The notes under the pieces: model-generated
Told to the model about the DNA's origin: nothing
Databases searched by the model: none
The model's input: the letters and a program-made list of their open reading frames with translations, nothing else
NCBI GenBank assembly: GCA_002431395.1
Contig: DJEU01000040.1
Location: 1 to 64,000, forward strand
DNA from: Lachnoclostridium sp. UBA5890
GTDB taxonomy: Bacteria; Bacillota; Clostridia; Lachnospirales; Lachnospiraceae
Direction of reading: 5' to 3'
Length of the DNA stretch: 64,000 nucleotides
Translations under genes and position numbers: made by a program
Part shown: in pieces, positions 43,336 to 52,659 of the stretch
Layout of the letters: the number at the start of each line of letters is the position of its first letter
How positions within the stretch are numbered: position 1 is the stretch's first letter

Positions 43336-45009
43336 ATGAGTGAGAAAAGACAACAGACATCCCAGGGAAGCGATTTTTTAAAGCAGGGAAGCATCCTTGC
43401 TATGGCATCCCTGATCGTGCGCTTTATTGGTATGATCTACCGAATCCCCATGTCCAATATACTGGGAGAAGAGGGCAATGGTATTTATGCCGTTGCAGTG
43501 GACGTATATGATATTGTGTTGATTGTTTCCTCTTACAGTATTCCGCTGGCATTATCGAAGATTATTGCTGCCCAGAGCATACAAAAGCAATACAAGAATA
43601 CCGGAAAAACTTTCCGGCTGACTCTTTTATTTGCCGTGGTTTCCGGCGGCTTGTTTGGCATCCTTTTGTTTGCCGGCTCCGGTTTTATCGAGACACATAT
43701 TTATCCGGATTATGCCGGAGTCAGATATCCGCTCCGCATATTGGCGCCGACGATATTTATCGTCGCTCTTTTGGGAGTGTTCCGTGGATTCTTCCAGGGC
43801 AAGAAGACTATGATCCCGACAGCAGTATCTCAGGTTGTAGAGCAGATTGTCAATGCCATTGTGAGTGTGGCAGGTGCCTATTACCTTATGAAATGGAACG
43901 CAGACAGTCCGTTTAAAAGTGGCTGGGGTGCTGCCGGTGGTACACTCGGAACGTGTATGGGTGCCTTTTTTGCTCTCCTTCTGGTGGGATTTGTTTATTG
44001 GATCTATCGCCCAATCCAGAATAAGCTGGAGCGGAAAGATGAGACCAAACAATTGTATTCTGCAACCCATATTTACCGTATGCTGATCATGACGATCCTT
44101 CCGGTTATTTTAAGCCAGACGGTGTATCAGATCAGCGGCCTGGTGGACTATTATCTATTTGGAAGTGTACTTGGCGGCAAGGGGATTGACTCTGTTACGA
44201 TCAAGTCGATGGTCGGAATGTACAGTTCCAAATACCGTCTTTTGACGACACTGCCAATCGCAATCTCGACATCCATTGCGTCTTCGATGATTCCAAGTGC
44301 AGTAGCCGCCTATACAAAACGGGATGAAAAACTTTTAAATGACAATATTTCCTCCGGAATTAAATTTAATATGATTATTGCTTTCCCATGTGCGATTGGA
44401 TACACGGTGATCGGGCAGGGACTGATCCGCATGCTGTTTCCGTCATCGGATTATATTACTGGTGGTAAATTGATGCTTGCCGGCTCTGCCGCTATTATCT
44501 TTTATGCTATTTCCAATGTGACAGGTGGCGCACTGCAGAGTATTGACAAAATGCGTCTGCCGGTGATCCATTCGGCAATCTCGCTTGTCATTCACATCGG
44601 CATCGTAGTGGCACTTTTGCATGCGACAGAACTTAATGTCTATGTTTTAGTCATTGGAAATGTGACATTTCCAATTGTTGTAAGCGCGTTGAATGTATTG
44701 GCATTAAAACGGTATATTCCGACCTTTGAAGTGAAACCACTTACGACATTTGGGGTACCGCTTTCTGCCAGTCTGTGGATGGGCGTCGCAGTAGCAATCG
44801 TATATACGCTTATCAATCGCCTGTGTCTGATATTTTTAGGTGGTTATATGGCAAATGCGCTGGCATCGTTAGTATCCGTCGCCGTCGGCGCGTTGGTATT
44901 CTTCTGGATGTTTTTATCGCTGAAGGGAATGACCAAGCAGGAATTGTTTGACTTCCCGATGGGGCGTAAATTATATCTCATTGCCAGAAAATTACGACTT
45001 ATGGAATAG
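43336..45009 (+). CDS. SpoVB/MurJ-like polysaccharide flippase
   Basis: A 557-residue membrane protein with about 14 helices of the MOP superfamily. QGSILAMASLIVRFIGMIYR and SNILGEEGNGIYAVAVDVYD at the start are typical of the SpoVB group, which moves lipid-linked cell-wall or cortex precursors across the membrane. Its 3' end overlaps the convergent carboxypeptidase gene by 18 bases. Confidence 0.85.
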   Translation: MSEKRQQTSQGSDFLKQGSILAMASLIVRFIGMIYRIPMSNILGEEGNGIYAVAVDVYDIVLIVSSYSIPLALSKIIAAQSIQKQYKNTGKTFRLTLLFAVVSGGLFGILLFAGSGFIETHIYPDYAGVRYPLRILAPTIFIVALLGVFRGFFQGKKTMIPTAVSQVVEQIVNAIVSVAGAYYLMKWNADSPFKSGWGAAGGTLGTCMGAFFALLLVGFVYWIYRPIQNKLERKDETKQLYSATHIYRMLIMTILPVILSQTVYQISGLVDYYLFGSVLGGKGIDSVTIKSMVGMYSSKYRLLTTLPIAISTSIASSMIPSAVAAYTKRDEKLLNDNISSGIKFNMIIAFPCAIGYTVIGQGLIRMLFPSSDYITGGKLMLAGSAAIIFYAISNVTGGALQSIDKMRLPVIHSAISLVIHIGIVVALLHATELNVYVLVIGNVTFPIVVSALNVLALKRYIPTFEVKPLTTFGVPLSASLWMGVAVAIVYTLINRLCLIFLGGYMANALASLVSVAVGALVFFWMFLSLKGMTKQELFDFPMGRKLYLIARKLRLME

Positions 45010-46188
45010 TTTCTTTGTCAGTGCGAGAAGATAGTCTGTAAACCCGGCTGCCGGGATATCTTTCGATGCGACAAGGGCAACAGAACCGATTTTTTTATCC
45101 TTTTCATAATAATCAACAGAACCGACAGGGGCACCTTTTTTCAGGGGTGCCTTTTGTGCGTCAAAATAACTGATTTTTCTTGTCGGAGCAGCGGAAGAAT
45201 CTTCATTTTTCAGAAGATAAGAAAAGGTGCTTTTCGGAACCGGAGCTACCTGAGTCTCCTTGCCTCCCTGAACCGGAACCGGCTTCAATGCCTGTGCAAT
45301 GTCCGTATCGCGGTAAATATGGCAGTTGGCAAAACCGTAGTCAAGAAGAGCCTGCGCTTCGGAAAAACGCTTTTTGTGATCTGGCGCAGCCATGATAACG
45401 GCGATAAGATCCATATCATCGCGGCGAGCACTGGCACTTAGGCAGTATTTTGCTTTGGACGTGGAACCGGTTTTAAGACCGGTGATTCCATCGTAAAAGC
45501 GGACTAGTTTATTGGTGTTAGTCAGACCAAACTCGGTTTCGCCTTTTTTCGTCTTATGGATGATCGTGTCCATCCAAACGGTAGAATAATTGCTGATCTC
45601 CGGATGCTTTGTGATCAATTCACGAGACATAAGCGCGACATCATAAGCACTCGAAAAATGGCCGGATTCAATATTATCGTCGAGACCGGTGCAATTTTTA
45701 AATTGTGTATGCTTCATGCCGAGAGCGACCGCTTTTTCATTCATTTTTTTCACAAAGGCTTCTTCGGAACCGGCGATCTTTTCTGCCATTGCGACAGCGG
45801 CATCGTTTGCACTCGCAATCGAGATGCATTTGATCATCGTATTGACCGTTTGCGTTTCGTTTGGCTCTAAAAAGACCTGAGAACCGCCCATGCTTGCAGC
45901 ATATTCGCTGACAGAGACCGGCGTTTCCAATGTCAATTTGCCATTATCCAGCGCTTCAAAGATCAAAGTAAGCGTCATGATCTTTGTAATGCTGGCGGGA
46001 ACCAGTTCTTTATTCTTATCTTTTTCGTAGATAATATCTCCGGTAGAACCCTCAATCAATACGGCAGAAACGGCGCTGATGTCTACAGCACCTCCGGAAG
46101 CCGTTTTTTCTTCTGCCAGAGCACTTCCGGAAATTGTAAACAGAAGAGCGGACAGACAGACGAAAAATAAAGTGAGACGTAATTTCAT
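44992..46188 (-). CDS. D-alanyl-D-alanine carboxypeptidase (DacA/DacF type)
   Basis: A 398-residue class C low-mass penicillin-binding protein. After a signal peptide (ending SGSALAEE), the active-site serine is Ser66 in SITK, the second motif is SAN (126-128) and the third KTG lies in GLKTGST. It trims the terminal D-Ala from peptidoglycan stems. A C-terminal PBP5-like beta domain and an amphipathic membrane anchor end (FTDYLLALTKKLFHK) follow. Confidence 0.92.
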   Translation of the reverse strand: MKLRLTLFFVCLSALLFTISGSALAEEKTASGGAVDISAVSAVLIEGSTGDIIYEKDKNKELVPASITKIMTLTLIFEALDNGKLTLETPVSVSEYAASMGGSQVFLEPNETQTVNTMIKCISIASANDAAVAMAEKIAGSEEAFVKKMNEKAVALGMKHTQFKNCTGLDDNIESGHFSSAYDVALMSRELITKHPEISNYSTVWMDTIIHKTKKGETEFGLTNTNKLVRFYDGITGLKTGSTSKAKYCLSASARRDDMDLIAVIMAAPDHKKRFSEAQALLDYGFANCHIYRDTDIAQALKPVPVQGGKETQVAPVPKSTFSYLLKNEDSSAAPTRKISYFDAQKAPLKKGAPVGSVDYYEKDKKIGSVALVASKDIPAAGFTDYLLALTKKLFHKS

Positions 46189-46251
46189 AATATAACCGTC
46201 CTATCATTTTTTATGCTATATATTATGCACAGATACGAGAAAACATACCGG

Positions 46252-46566
46252 TTATTTGACGACCGTTACTTTACAACGGTAACATTTTTTATTTGAGATC
46301 ACTTGGATGATGGCGACCCCGGTCCGCCTGCCTGTGATTTTTCCAAAGGGGGAAACACTGGCGATATGGGGGGCGGTGGAATAATAGCGTACCGGTTTTT
46401 TCGAATGTTGCAAATGAACGTACGCAGTTTTTCCAACTTTTAATGTAAGAGCAGTGGCGGTCAATTTCCGCTTCGGAATGATGGGTTTGTAATATGCGAG
46501 ACGGGTGTGGGGGTAAAGAAAATAGGCGCACAATACAAGGAGAAGAATAACAGTAACTTTTTTCAT
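46252..46566 (-). CDS. Small secreted Ig-like (group 2) protein
   Basis: A 104-residue protein with one N-terminal hydrophobic segment (VTVILLLVLCAYFLYP) and a single bacterial Ig-like domain: KLTATALTLKVGKTAYV then YYSTAPHIASVSPFGKITGR and GVAIIQVISNKK. It has the same fold as the first domain of the xylanase but no catalytic part. No good ribosome site is seen, and an ATG six bases earlier is possible. It may be an envelope adaptor. Confidence 0.65.
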   Translation of the reverse strand: MKKVTVILLLVLCAYFLYPHTRLAYYKPIIPKRKLTATALTLKVGKTAYVHLQHSKKPVRYYSTAPHIASVSPFGKITGRRTGVAIIQVISNKKCYRCKVTVVK

Positions 46567-46603
46567 GGACATCTCAAAAAAAGGGGATTACTTTATTTTA
46601 TGC

Positions 46604-46646
46604 AGAAAAAGAAGCCGCAAACATAGAAAATACTACATTTGCGGCT
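46604..46646 (-). terminator. Terminator of glnN
   Basis: On the minus strand, AGCCGCAAA (46638-46646) pairs with TTTGCGGCT (46613-46621), followed by TCTTTTTC. Confidence 0.85.
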
Positions 46647-46672
46647 CGGTTATTTATAACTATATTGAATGA

Positions 46673-48784
46673 TTATACTTCAAAAATCAAATCTCCATAA
46701 GAAGGTACCGGCCAGTATTTTTTATCAACAAGCATTTCCAACTCATCGATCGGAGCTCGGAGCTCGGACATAGCACTAAATACAATGTCGCGATAGAATT
46801 CAGCCTGCTCTTTTCCTTCTTCCATTGCACAGCCCTTGTCGGTTGCTTCGATCAAAGTGTTCAAAGCACTCTGTGCTTTGGCAAGGAGTGCAGAACATTT
46901 GGTAAGAAGTTCTGTCTGAACGGAAACGGTAGCTTCCGGACAAGCACTCTTAATCTGATTTACAGAATCTGCCAAACTTGTTGTGTATTTGATGATTGAA
47001 GGGATGTACTGTTTTGCAGCCATCTCGATCATCGTTTTTGCTTCAATATTGATTGCTTTTGCGTATGTCTCGTAGTTGATCTCGGCACGGGATTCCAATT
47101 CTACTTTTGTCAATACGTTCTGGCGTTCAAACATTTCGATTGTTTTAGGATCTACGAGAGAAGCAGTAGCATCTACCATTGTTTTTACATTTGGAAGACC
47201 ACGGCGTTCAGCCTCAGCAACCCATTCGTCGGAATAACCATTTCCGTTGAAGATAACTTTCTGATGTTCTTTCAATGTCTTCTGGATCAGAGCATCGACA
47301 GCAGAATCAAAGTCTGCAGCACCGGCAAGTTCGTCTGCCATGCCTTCCAAAACATCAGCAACGGCAGTGTTCAATACCGTGTTTGCACCAGCGATGGACA
47401 TGGAAGAAGCCACCATGCGGAACTCAAATTTGTTACCTGTGAAAGCAAATGGTGATGTACGGTTACGGTCAGTAGCATCCTTCTTAACCGGAGGAATGGA
47501 ACTTACACCGATATCCATTTTCTCGCCTTTGATACTGTGAGTAGCAGTACCGGTAGCGATAATCTGCTCTACGATATCCTCAAGCTGTTCGCCAAGGAAG
47601 ATAGAGATGATTGCCGGAGGTGCCTCGTTTGCACCAAGACGGTGGTCGTTTCCTGGGTTGGATGCAGACATACGGAGCAGGGCAGCATTTTCATCAACTG
47701 CTTTAATGACAGCAGCCAGGAACAAAAGGAACTGTTTGTTGTCATGTGGAGCAGAACCCGGATTTAATAAGTTAATGCCGGTGTTGGTAACGATAGACCA
47801 GTTGTCGTGTTTACCGGAACCATTGATGCCAGCAAATGGTTTTTCATGAAGAAGACATTCCAAGCCGTGACGGCGGGCCACTTTCTTCATGGTCTCCATA
47901 ACGATCTGGTTGTGGTCGGTTGCAATGTTTGCTGTATTATAGATAGGAGCCATCTCGTGCTGTGCAGGAGCTACCTCGTTGTGCTGTGTTTTGGAAAGAA
48001 TCCCCAATTTCCACAATTCGATGTTCAGGTCTTTCATGTAACCTGCCTGACGCTCGCGGATGGTACCAAAGTAGTGATCATCCAGTTCCTGTCCTTTTGG
48101 AGGCATTGCTCCAAACAAAGTACGGCCGGTAAAGATCAAGTCGTCACGTTTCAGATACTGATCATGGTCGACTAAGAAATATTCCTGCTCAGGTCCTACG
48201 GAACAAGAAACTTTTGTTACATCTTCATGTCCGAACAAATGCATGATGCGGACAGCCTGTTTGCTGATTGCTTCCATGGAACGAAGAAGAGGAGTTTTTT
48301 TATCCAATGCTTCTCCGGTGTAAGAACAGAATGCGGTAGGAATACAAAGTGTCACACCGATTTCATCTTCACGAAGAAATGCCGGAGAGGTACAATCCCA
48401 TGCTGTATATCCTCTTGCCTCAAATGTTGCACGGAGTCCGCCGGATGGGAAAGAAGAAGCATCCGGTTCTCCTTTTACCAATTCTTTGCCGTTAAATTCC
48501 AAAACAGCATGTGACTCGGAATCAGCTCCAAGGAAAGAATCCTGTTTTTCTGCGGTCACGCCGGTCATTGGCTGGAACCAGTGAGTATAATGTGTAGCGC
48601 CATTTTTAAGAGCCCATTCTTTCATGCCGTGTGCCACAACGTTTGCGACTTCCGGTGTAAGCTCTTCGCCACTTTCAATTGTTTTTTTCAAAGCCTGGTA
48701 CGTTTTCTTTGGAAGGTATTCCTGCATGACTTCGTCATTAAATACCTTTGTTCCAAATACATCTGAAATTACATTTGTTTCCAT
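46673..48784 (-). CDS. glnN: Glutamine synthetase, type III
   Basis: A 703-residue enzyme, the size of the GSIII class and unlike the GSI at 15-16.4 kb. THWFQPMTGVTAEKQDSFLG, SFPSGGLRATFEARGYTAWD and GPEQEYFLVD carry the ligands, and HDNWSIVTNTGINLL is a GSIII block. The start is the ATG at 48784 with GGAGG upstream; the open frame upstream runs into the leader. A promoter and terminator hairpin precede it, as with gltB. Confidence 0.95.
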   Translation of the reverse strand: METNVISDVFGTKVFNDEVMQEYLPKKTYQALKKTIESGEELTPEVANVVAHGMKEWALKNGATHYTHWFQPMTGVTAEKQDSFLGADSESHAVLEFNGKELVKGEPDASSFPSGGLRATFEARGYTAWDCTSPAFLREDEIGVTLCIPTAFCSYTGEALDKKTPLLRSMEAISKQAVRIMHLFGHEDVTKVSCSVGPEQEYFLVDHDQYLKRDDLIFTGRTLFGAMPPKGQELDDHYFGTIRERQAGYMKDLNIELWKLGILSKTQHNEVAPAQHEMAPIYNTANIATDHNQIVMETMKKVARRHGLECLLHEKPFAGINGSGKHDNWSIVTNTGINLLNPGSAPHDNKQFLLFLAAVIKAVDENAALLRMSASNPGNDHRLGANEAPPAIISIFLGEQLEDIVEQIIATGTATHSIKGEKMDIGVSSIPPVKKDATDRNRTSPFAFTGNKFEFRMVASSMSIAGANTVLNTAVADVLEGMADELAGAADFDSAVDALIQKTLKEHQKVIFNGNGYSDEWVAEAERRGLPNVKTMVDATASLVDPKTIEMFERQNVLTKVELESRAEINYETYAKAINIEAKTMIEMAAKQYIPSIIKYTTSLADSVNQIKSACPEATVSVQTELLTKCSALLAKAQSALNTLIEATDKGCAMEEGKEQAEFYRDIVFSAMSELRAPIDELEMLVDKKYWPVPSYGDLIFEV

Positions 48785-48885
48785 AGTTTCCTCCATTCCG
48801 GCATGTGCTGCCATAAAAATTTTCATATTCAAATGTGCCTGCAATCCTTTATCCATTATACACAAAAATTTCGTTTGTGCAATAA

Positions 48886-48923
48886 ATAAAAAAAGGGCAT
48901 CCTCAAAAAATGAGAACGCCCTT
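48886..48923 (-). terminator. Leader terminator/attenuator upstream of glnN
   Basis: On the minus strand, AAGGGCGTTCTCA (48911-48923) pairs with TGAGGATGCCCTT (48893-48905) through 13 positions including two G-U pairs, followed by TTTTTTTATTT. It lies between the predicted promoter (TTTACT 48968-48973, TATGAT 48945-48950, spacing 17) and the glnN ATG, so it may act as an attenuator. Confidence 0.6.
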
Positions 48924-48944
48924 GTTCTGCTTTAACACAAAATC

Positions 48945-48973
48945 ATCATATCATGTTTCAAAAAAAAAGTAAA
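48945..48973 (-). promoter_or_regulatory. Putative glnN promoter
   Basis: TTTACT and TATGAT on the minus strand are spaced by 17 bases. The -35 is weak, as expected for a regulated gene, and the region is AT-rich, so confidence is limited. Confidence 0.45.
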
Positions 48974-49025
48974 GAGTTTTTTTGATTTTTTTTTCGAAAG
49001 TTTAAAAACAAAAATGTTTATATAA

Positions 49026-50258
49026 TTATTTCTTGCAAAAAAGCGATAAAAATTCGTCAATAACTTCATATATAATGTGTGAAAATGTGATTTTCTCGAC
49101 AGAGGCTGACGGATAAACCGGATAGGAGGCGTATACGCTGCCGTTGATCCGGCATTCGATCGTTCCGACAGGATCCGAGGTGCTGACCGGTGCCGTGACT
49201 GACCCGGGAAGCCGGTAATGGATTTCAAGCGTTTCAAAGGATGCCAGCGGAAGCGTAATCGGTTCCGGGACAAAGAGAAATACCTGATTTTCGATGCCGT
49301 CAGAAACACGAAGAGGTATTTTGCTGAAATCTTGAAAAGAGATCTTTTGTTTTTTAAAGTGTGTAAAGCCATAATCCATCAGCGCCTTTGTGTCGGCCCA
49401 TTTGCGGTTCTTATCCGGGGGCCAGCCGCTGGCAAGGACACAGCTGGTAAGCGTGAGATTTTCCCGCTTTGCAGCTCCGACAAAGCAATAGCCGGCTTTT
49501 CCGGTGAAACCGGTTTTGATTCCCAAGGCTCCGTTGTAAGAGGTAAGAAAGGCATCGTGATTGGTCAACGAATACGAATGACCTTTTTTATCCGAGATCG
49601 TTTTGGAGGGTGTCTGAATGATCTTCAGGAAATCTTTGTTTTGGCAGACGTAGGAAGCAAGCCGGCACATATCTGCCGGTGTGCTCTGATGGCCATCTGC
49701 ATCCAGTCCGTTGGGCGTTACGAAATGGGTAGCGGTCAAGCCGAGTTCTGCCGCTTTTTGGTTCATTTTATCGGCAAAGCCTTCGACAGAGCCGCCAACG
49801 TGCTCGGCGACTGCGACCGCCGTGTCATTGTGGGATTCCAGCATAAGGGAGTGCAGGAGATCATTCATGGCAAAAGAACTGCCTTTTGAAGCCCCTAAGT
49901 GTACTTTTGGCATGGAAACGGCACGGGAAGAGAAAGAAACTTCTTCCGATGGAGAACTTTGTTCCAAAGCAAGAAGGCAGGTCATAATCTTAGTCGTACT
50001 TGCCATCGGACGAGGCGTCTGCTCCTCTTTTCCGTAAAGAACACGGCCGCTTTCCGCATCCATCAGACAGGCTCCGGAGGCAAAGAGAGAGAGCGGCTTT
50101 GGCGCGTCGGAGGAGGCTGAGATCCGGTCGTCAGTAAGAGAAAAGTCAGGAATTACAGTACTTTTCTTCAGAGGATGTGCATACATATAGCAGACGATCA
50201 AAAAAAGGATCCCTGCCAAAAGGGAGAAGCAGATCAGAAGTTTTGAATGTTTCAACAA
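49026..50258 (-). CDS. Second D-alanyl-D-alanine carboxypeptidase (DacF type)
   Basis: A 410-residue penicillin-binding protein with an N-terminal membrane segment (LLICFSLLAGILFLIVCYMY). The active-site Ser87 is in STTK, the second motif is SHN (142-144, in place of the more common SGN) and the third is in GIKTGFT. The first codon is TTG, in a TTGTTG pair behind GGGAGGT. It is a paralogue of the enzyme at 45-46.2 kb; one of the two may act in spore cortex synthesis. Confidence 0.9.
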   Translation of the reverse strand: MLKHSKLLICFSLLAGILFLIVCYMYAHPLKKSTVIPDFSLTDDRISASSDAPKPLSLFASGACLMDAESGRVLYGKEEQTPRPMASTTKIMTCLLALEQSSPSEEVSFSSRAVSMPKVHLGASKGSSFAMNDLLHSLMLESHNDTAVAVAEHVGGSVEGFADKMNQKAAELGLTATHFVTPNGLDADGHQSTPADMCRLASYVCQNKDFLKIIQTPSKTISDKKGHSYSLTNHDAFLTSYNGALGIKTGFTGKAGYCFVGAAKRENLTLTSCVLASGWPPDKNRKWADTKALMDYGFTHFKKQKISFQDFSKIPLRVSDGIENQVFLFVPEPITLPLASFETLEIHYRLPGSVTAPVSTSDPVGTIECRINGSVYASYPVYPSASVEKITFSHIIYEVIDEFLSLFCKK

Positions 50259-50457
50259 AGACCTCCCATTAATACTTTATATTATTTTGTATCTATCCTA
50301 TGAAACTTTACATTATTTAATGCGTAAAAAATTCATGTAAATGTTTTGTAAAATGTTAAAATTATTGTTGCTATTTTTTCAAAAAAGCATTACAATTACA
50401 ATTGGAAAAAATTTTGTTTTAACAAAACATAACTATAAAAAAGTGGAGGACTGCAGT

Positions 50458-51834
50458 ATGAGTAATTCAGCAAAAATGTCAGCAAGACAGAGAATTGAAT
50501 CTCTTGTTGACGCAAACAGTTTTGTTGAGATCGGTGCTCTTGTAACAAAGAGAAATACAGATTTCAACATGCAGGAAAAAGCAGTGCCAGCTGATGGTGT
50601 CATTACAGGTTATGGAGTGATCAACTCCGGACTGGTATATGTTTACAGCCAGGATGTAACCGCGATGAATGGTTCTGTCGGTGAAATGCACGCAAAGAAG
50701 ATTGCCCGTCTTTATGAGATGGCGATGAAAGCAGGTGCACCTGTGATCGGATTGATCGATTGTGCCGGTGTACGTGTTCAGGAAGCCGTAGATGCATTGG
50801 CTGGATTTGGTGAGATTTACATGAGTAAAGTCAAAGCAAGTGGTGTAATTCCACAGATCAGTGCTATTTTAGGCTCATGTGGAGGAGGAGTGGCGGTATC
50901 GACACTTCTGAGCGACTTCACTTTTATGGAAGCAGAAAATGGAAAATTGTTTGTCAATTCTCCAAATGCCATTGATGGAAACCGCGTAGAAGCTTGTGAT
51001 ACAGCAAGTGCAGCATTCCAGGCAGAAGCAGGAAATGTTGATTTTGTCGGCGAAAATGAAGCAGACGTACTTGCTCAGATCCGCAATTTGATCGAGGTAC
51101 TTCCGGCAAACTATGAGGATGTGGCAGCAAATGAAGTAGAAGATGACATGAACCGTGTGATTCCGAATTTCGAAAGTTTGATCGGTGATCCTGTGGCAGC
51201 ATTGACACAGATCGCAGATGCGAACGTATTTATCGAGACGAAAAAGGATCATGCAAAAGATATGATCACCGGATTTATGACTCTTGGTGGTGTGACAGTA
51301 GGTGCTTTGGCAAACAGTGCAGAGCAGACACTTTCTACTGCAGGATGCCGTAAAGCAGAGAAGTTCATCTATTTCTGTGATGCATTCGGAATTCCGATGA
51401 TCACACTTACAAATGTAAAGAAATATGCTTCTTCCATGGAAGAAGAAAAGACCATCGGACAGGCTGTAGCAGATCTGACATGTGCTTTTGCCAGCGCAGA
51501 GAGTGCGAAAGTGAATGTAATTACCGGTGAAGCTTACGGAAGTGCCTATGTAGCAATGAATTCAAAACATATCGGAGCAGATCTTGTTCTTGCTCTTGAA
51601 AATGCCAAAGTCGGCGTGATGGATGCCAAGAGTGCGGTTTCCGTTATGTATGAAGATGATATTAACAAAGAGGCAGATAAACTTGCCGCTTTGGATGAAA
51701 AAACAAAAGAGTTTGAGGAGATGCAGTGTAAGGCCTCAATCGCAGCAAAACGCGGCTATGTAGATAATATTATCGAGGGCTCTGAGATCCGCAAACAGTT
51801 GATCTATGCAATGCAGATGTTCGGAATGAGGTGA
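50458..51834 (+). CDS. Acyl-CoA carboxyltransferase (MmdA / transcarboxylase 12S-like)
   Basis: A 458-residue crotonase-fold carboxyltransferase, shorter than the roughly 510 of canonical MmdA/PccB. APVIGLIDCAGVRVQEAVDA and SGVIPQISAILGSCGGGVAV form the N-terminal CoA/oxyanion region, and GYVDNIIEGSEIRKQLIYAM ends the protein as in the family. It moves carboxyl between an acyl-CoA (probably methylmalonyl-CoA) and biotin. The ATG at 50458 has GTGGAGG. It begins the decarboxylase/transcarboxylase operon. Confidence 0.85.
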   Translation: MSNSAKMSARQRIESLVDANSFVEIGALVTKRNTDFNMQEKAVPADGVITGYGVINSGLVYVYSQDVTAMNGSVGEMHAKKIARLYEMAMKAGAPVIGLIDCAGVRVQEAVDALAGFGEIYMSKVKASGVIPQISAILGSCGGGVAVSTLLSDFTFMEAENGKLFVNSPNAIDGNRVEACDTASAAFQAEAGNVDFVGENEADVLAQIRNLIEVLPANYEDVAANEVEDDMNRVIPNFESLIGDPVAALTQIADANVFIETKKDHAKDMITGFMTLGGVTVGALANSAEQTLSTAGCRKAEKFIYFCDAFGIPMITLTNVKKYASSMEEEKTIGQAVADLTCAFASAESAKVNVITGEAYGSAYVAMNSKHIGADLVLALENAKVGVMDAKSAVSVMYEDDINKEADKLAALDEKTKEFEEMQCKASIAAKRGYVDNIIEGSEIRKQLIYAMQMFGMR

Positions 51835-51838
51835 TAGG

Positions 51839-52216
51839 ATGATAGTATTAGCAGCGACAGCGCAAGTGGCAGAAGAATATACGACGATTCCGCAGGCTCT
51901 CGTCAATACTGTTATCGCTATGGGAACGGTGTTTCTTGTACTGATCCTGATCAGTTTTATCATTTCTTTGTTTAAATTTATTCCTGTTTTGATGGATAAA
52001 CTGACGAAGAAAGAAGAACCGGTACAGCCCGCAGTACAGGATCAGCCGGCACCGGCACCAAAGCCTGCAGCAGTGCAGACACCGGCAGCACCGGCGGATG
52101 ATACACAGCTGATTGCCGTGATCACAGCAGCGGTTGCAACAGCCATGGAAGAGGACGGAGTTTCCGTACCAGCTGATGGATTGGTAATCCGTTCCATCAA
52201 AAAGCGTTCGTATTAA
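51839..52216 (+). CDS. oadG: Na+-pumping decarboxylase gamma subunit
   Basis: A 125-residue protein with one membrane helix (NTVIAMGTVFLVLILISFII) and a Pro/Ala-rich linker, ending in LIAVITAAVATAMEEDG. OadG/MmdD-type subunits hold the soluble carboxyltransferase on the membrane pump. Four bases separate it from the upstream gene. Confidence 0.85.
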   Translation: MIVLAATAQVAEEYTTIPQALVNTVIAMGTVFLVLILISFIISLFKFIPVLMDKLTKKEEPVQPAVQDQPAPAPKPAAVQTPAAPADDTQLIAVITAAVATAMEEDGVSVPADGLVIRSIKKRSY

Positions 52217-52247
52217 TTTGAAATATATCTTTTAGGAGGAAAAATTC

Positions 52248-52631
52248 ATGAAAACTTATACAATTACCGTAAATGGAACGGCTTATGATGTTACCGTAGA
52301 AGAGACAGCAGGCGGCGCAGCTCCTGCACCTGCAGCAAAAGCAGCCCCAGCGGCTCCGGCGCCAGCAGCAGCTCCTGCCCAAGCGGCTCCAGCAAAAACA
52401 GCAGGCGGCGCAGCAGGATCCGTAGAGATCAATGCACCGATGCCTGGTAAGATCCTAGATGTAAAAGCACAGCCTGGTGCAAGCGTTTCCCGCGGAGACG
52501 TTGTTTTGATCCTTGAGGCTATGAAGATGGAAAATGAAGTCGTAGCACCACAGGATGGAACCATCGCAAGTATCAATGTAAATGTTGGTGATATGGTAGA
52601 GCCAGGAGCAGTTTTGGCCACAATGAACTAG
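52248..52631 (+). CDS. Biotin carboxyl carrier protein of the decarboxylase/transcarboxylase
   Basis: A 127-residue protein: a short N-terminal strand region (YTITVNGTAYDVTVEE), an Ala/Pro linker (about 28-62) and the biotinyl domain. The biotin lysine is Lys93 in EAMKMENE. It matches the transcarboxylase 1.3S subunit and MmdC. It carries the carboxyl group between the two carboxyltransferases and the beta pump. Confidence 0.93.
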   Translation: MKTYTITVNGTAYDVTVEETAGGAAPAPAAKAAPAAPAPAAAPAQAAPAKTAGGAAGSVEINAPMPGKILDVKAQPGASVSRGDVVLILEAMKMENEVVAPQDGTIASINVNVGDMVEPGAVLATMN

Positions 52632-52659
52632 TATATAGACATAAGAACGGAGGATTAAG

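Noticed and set aside
48624..48935. 103-codon plus-strand frame opposite the glnN start
   Set aside because: It is a shadow of glnN and its leader, with no ribosome site or recognisable domain.
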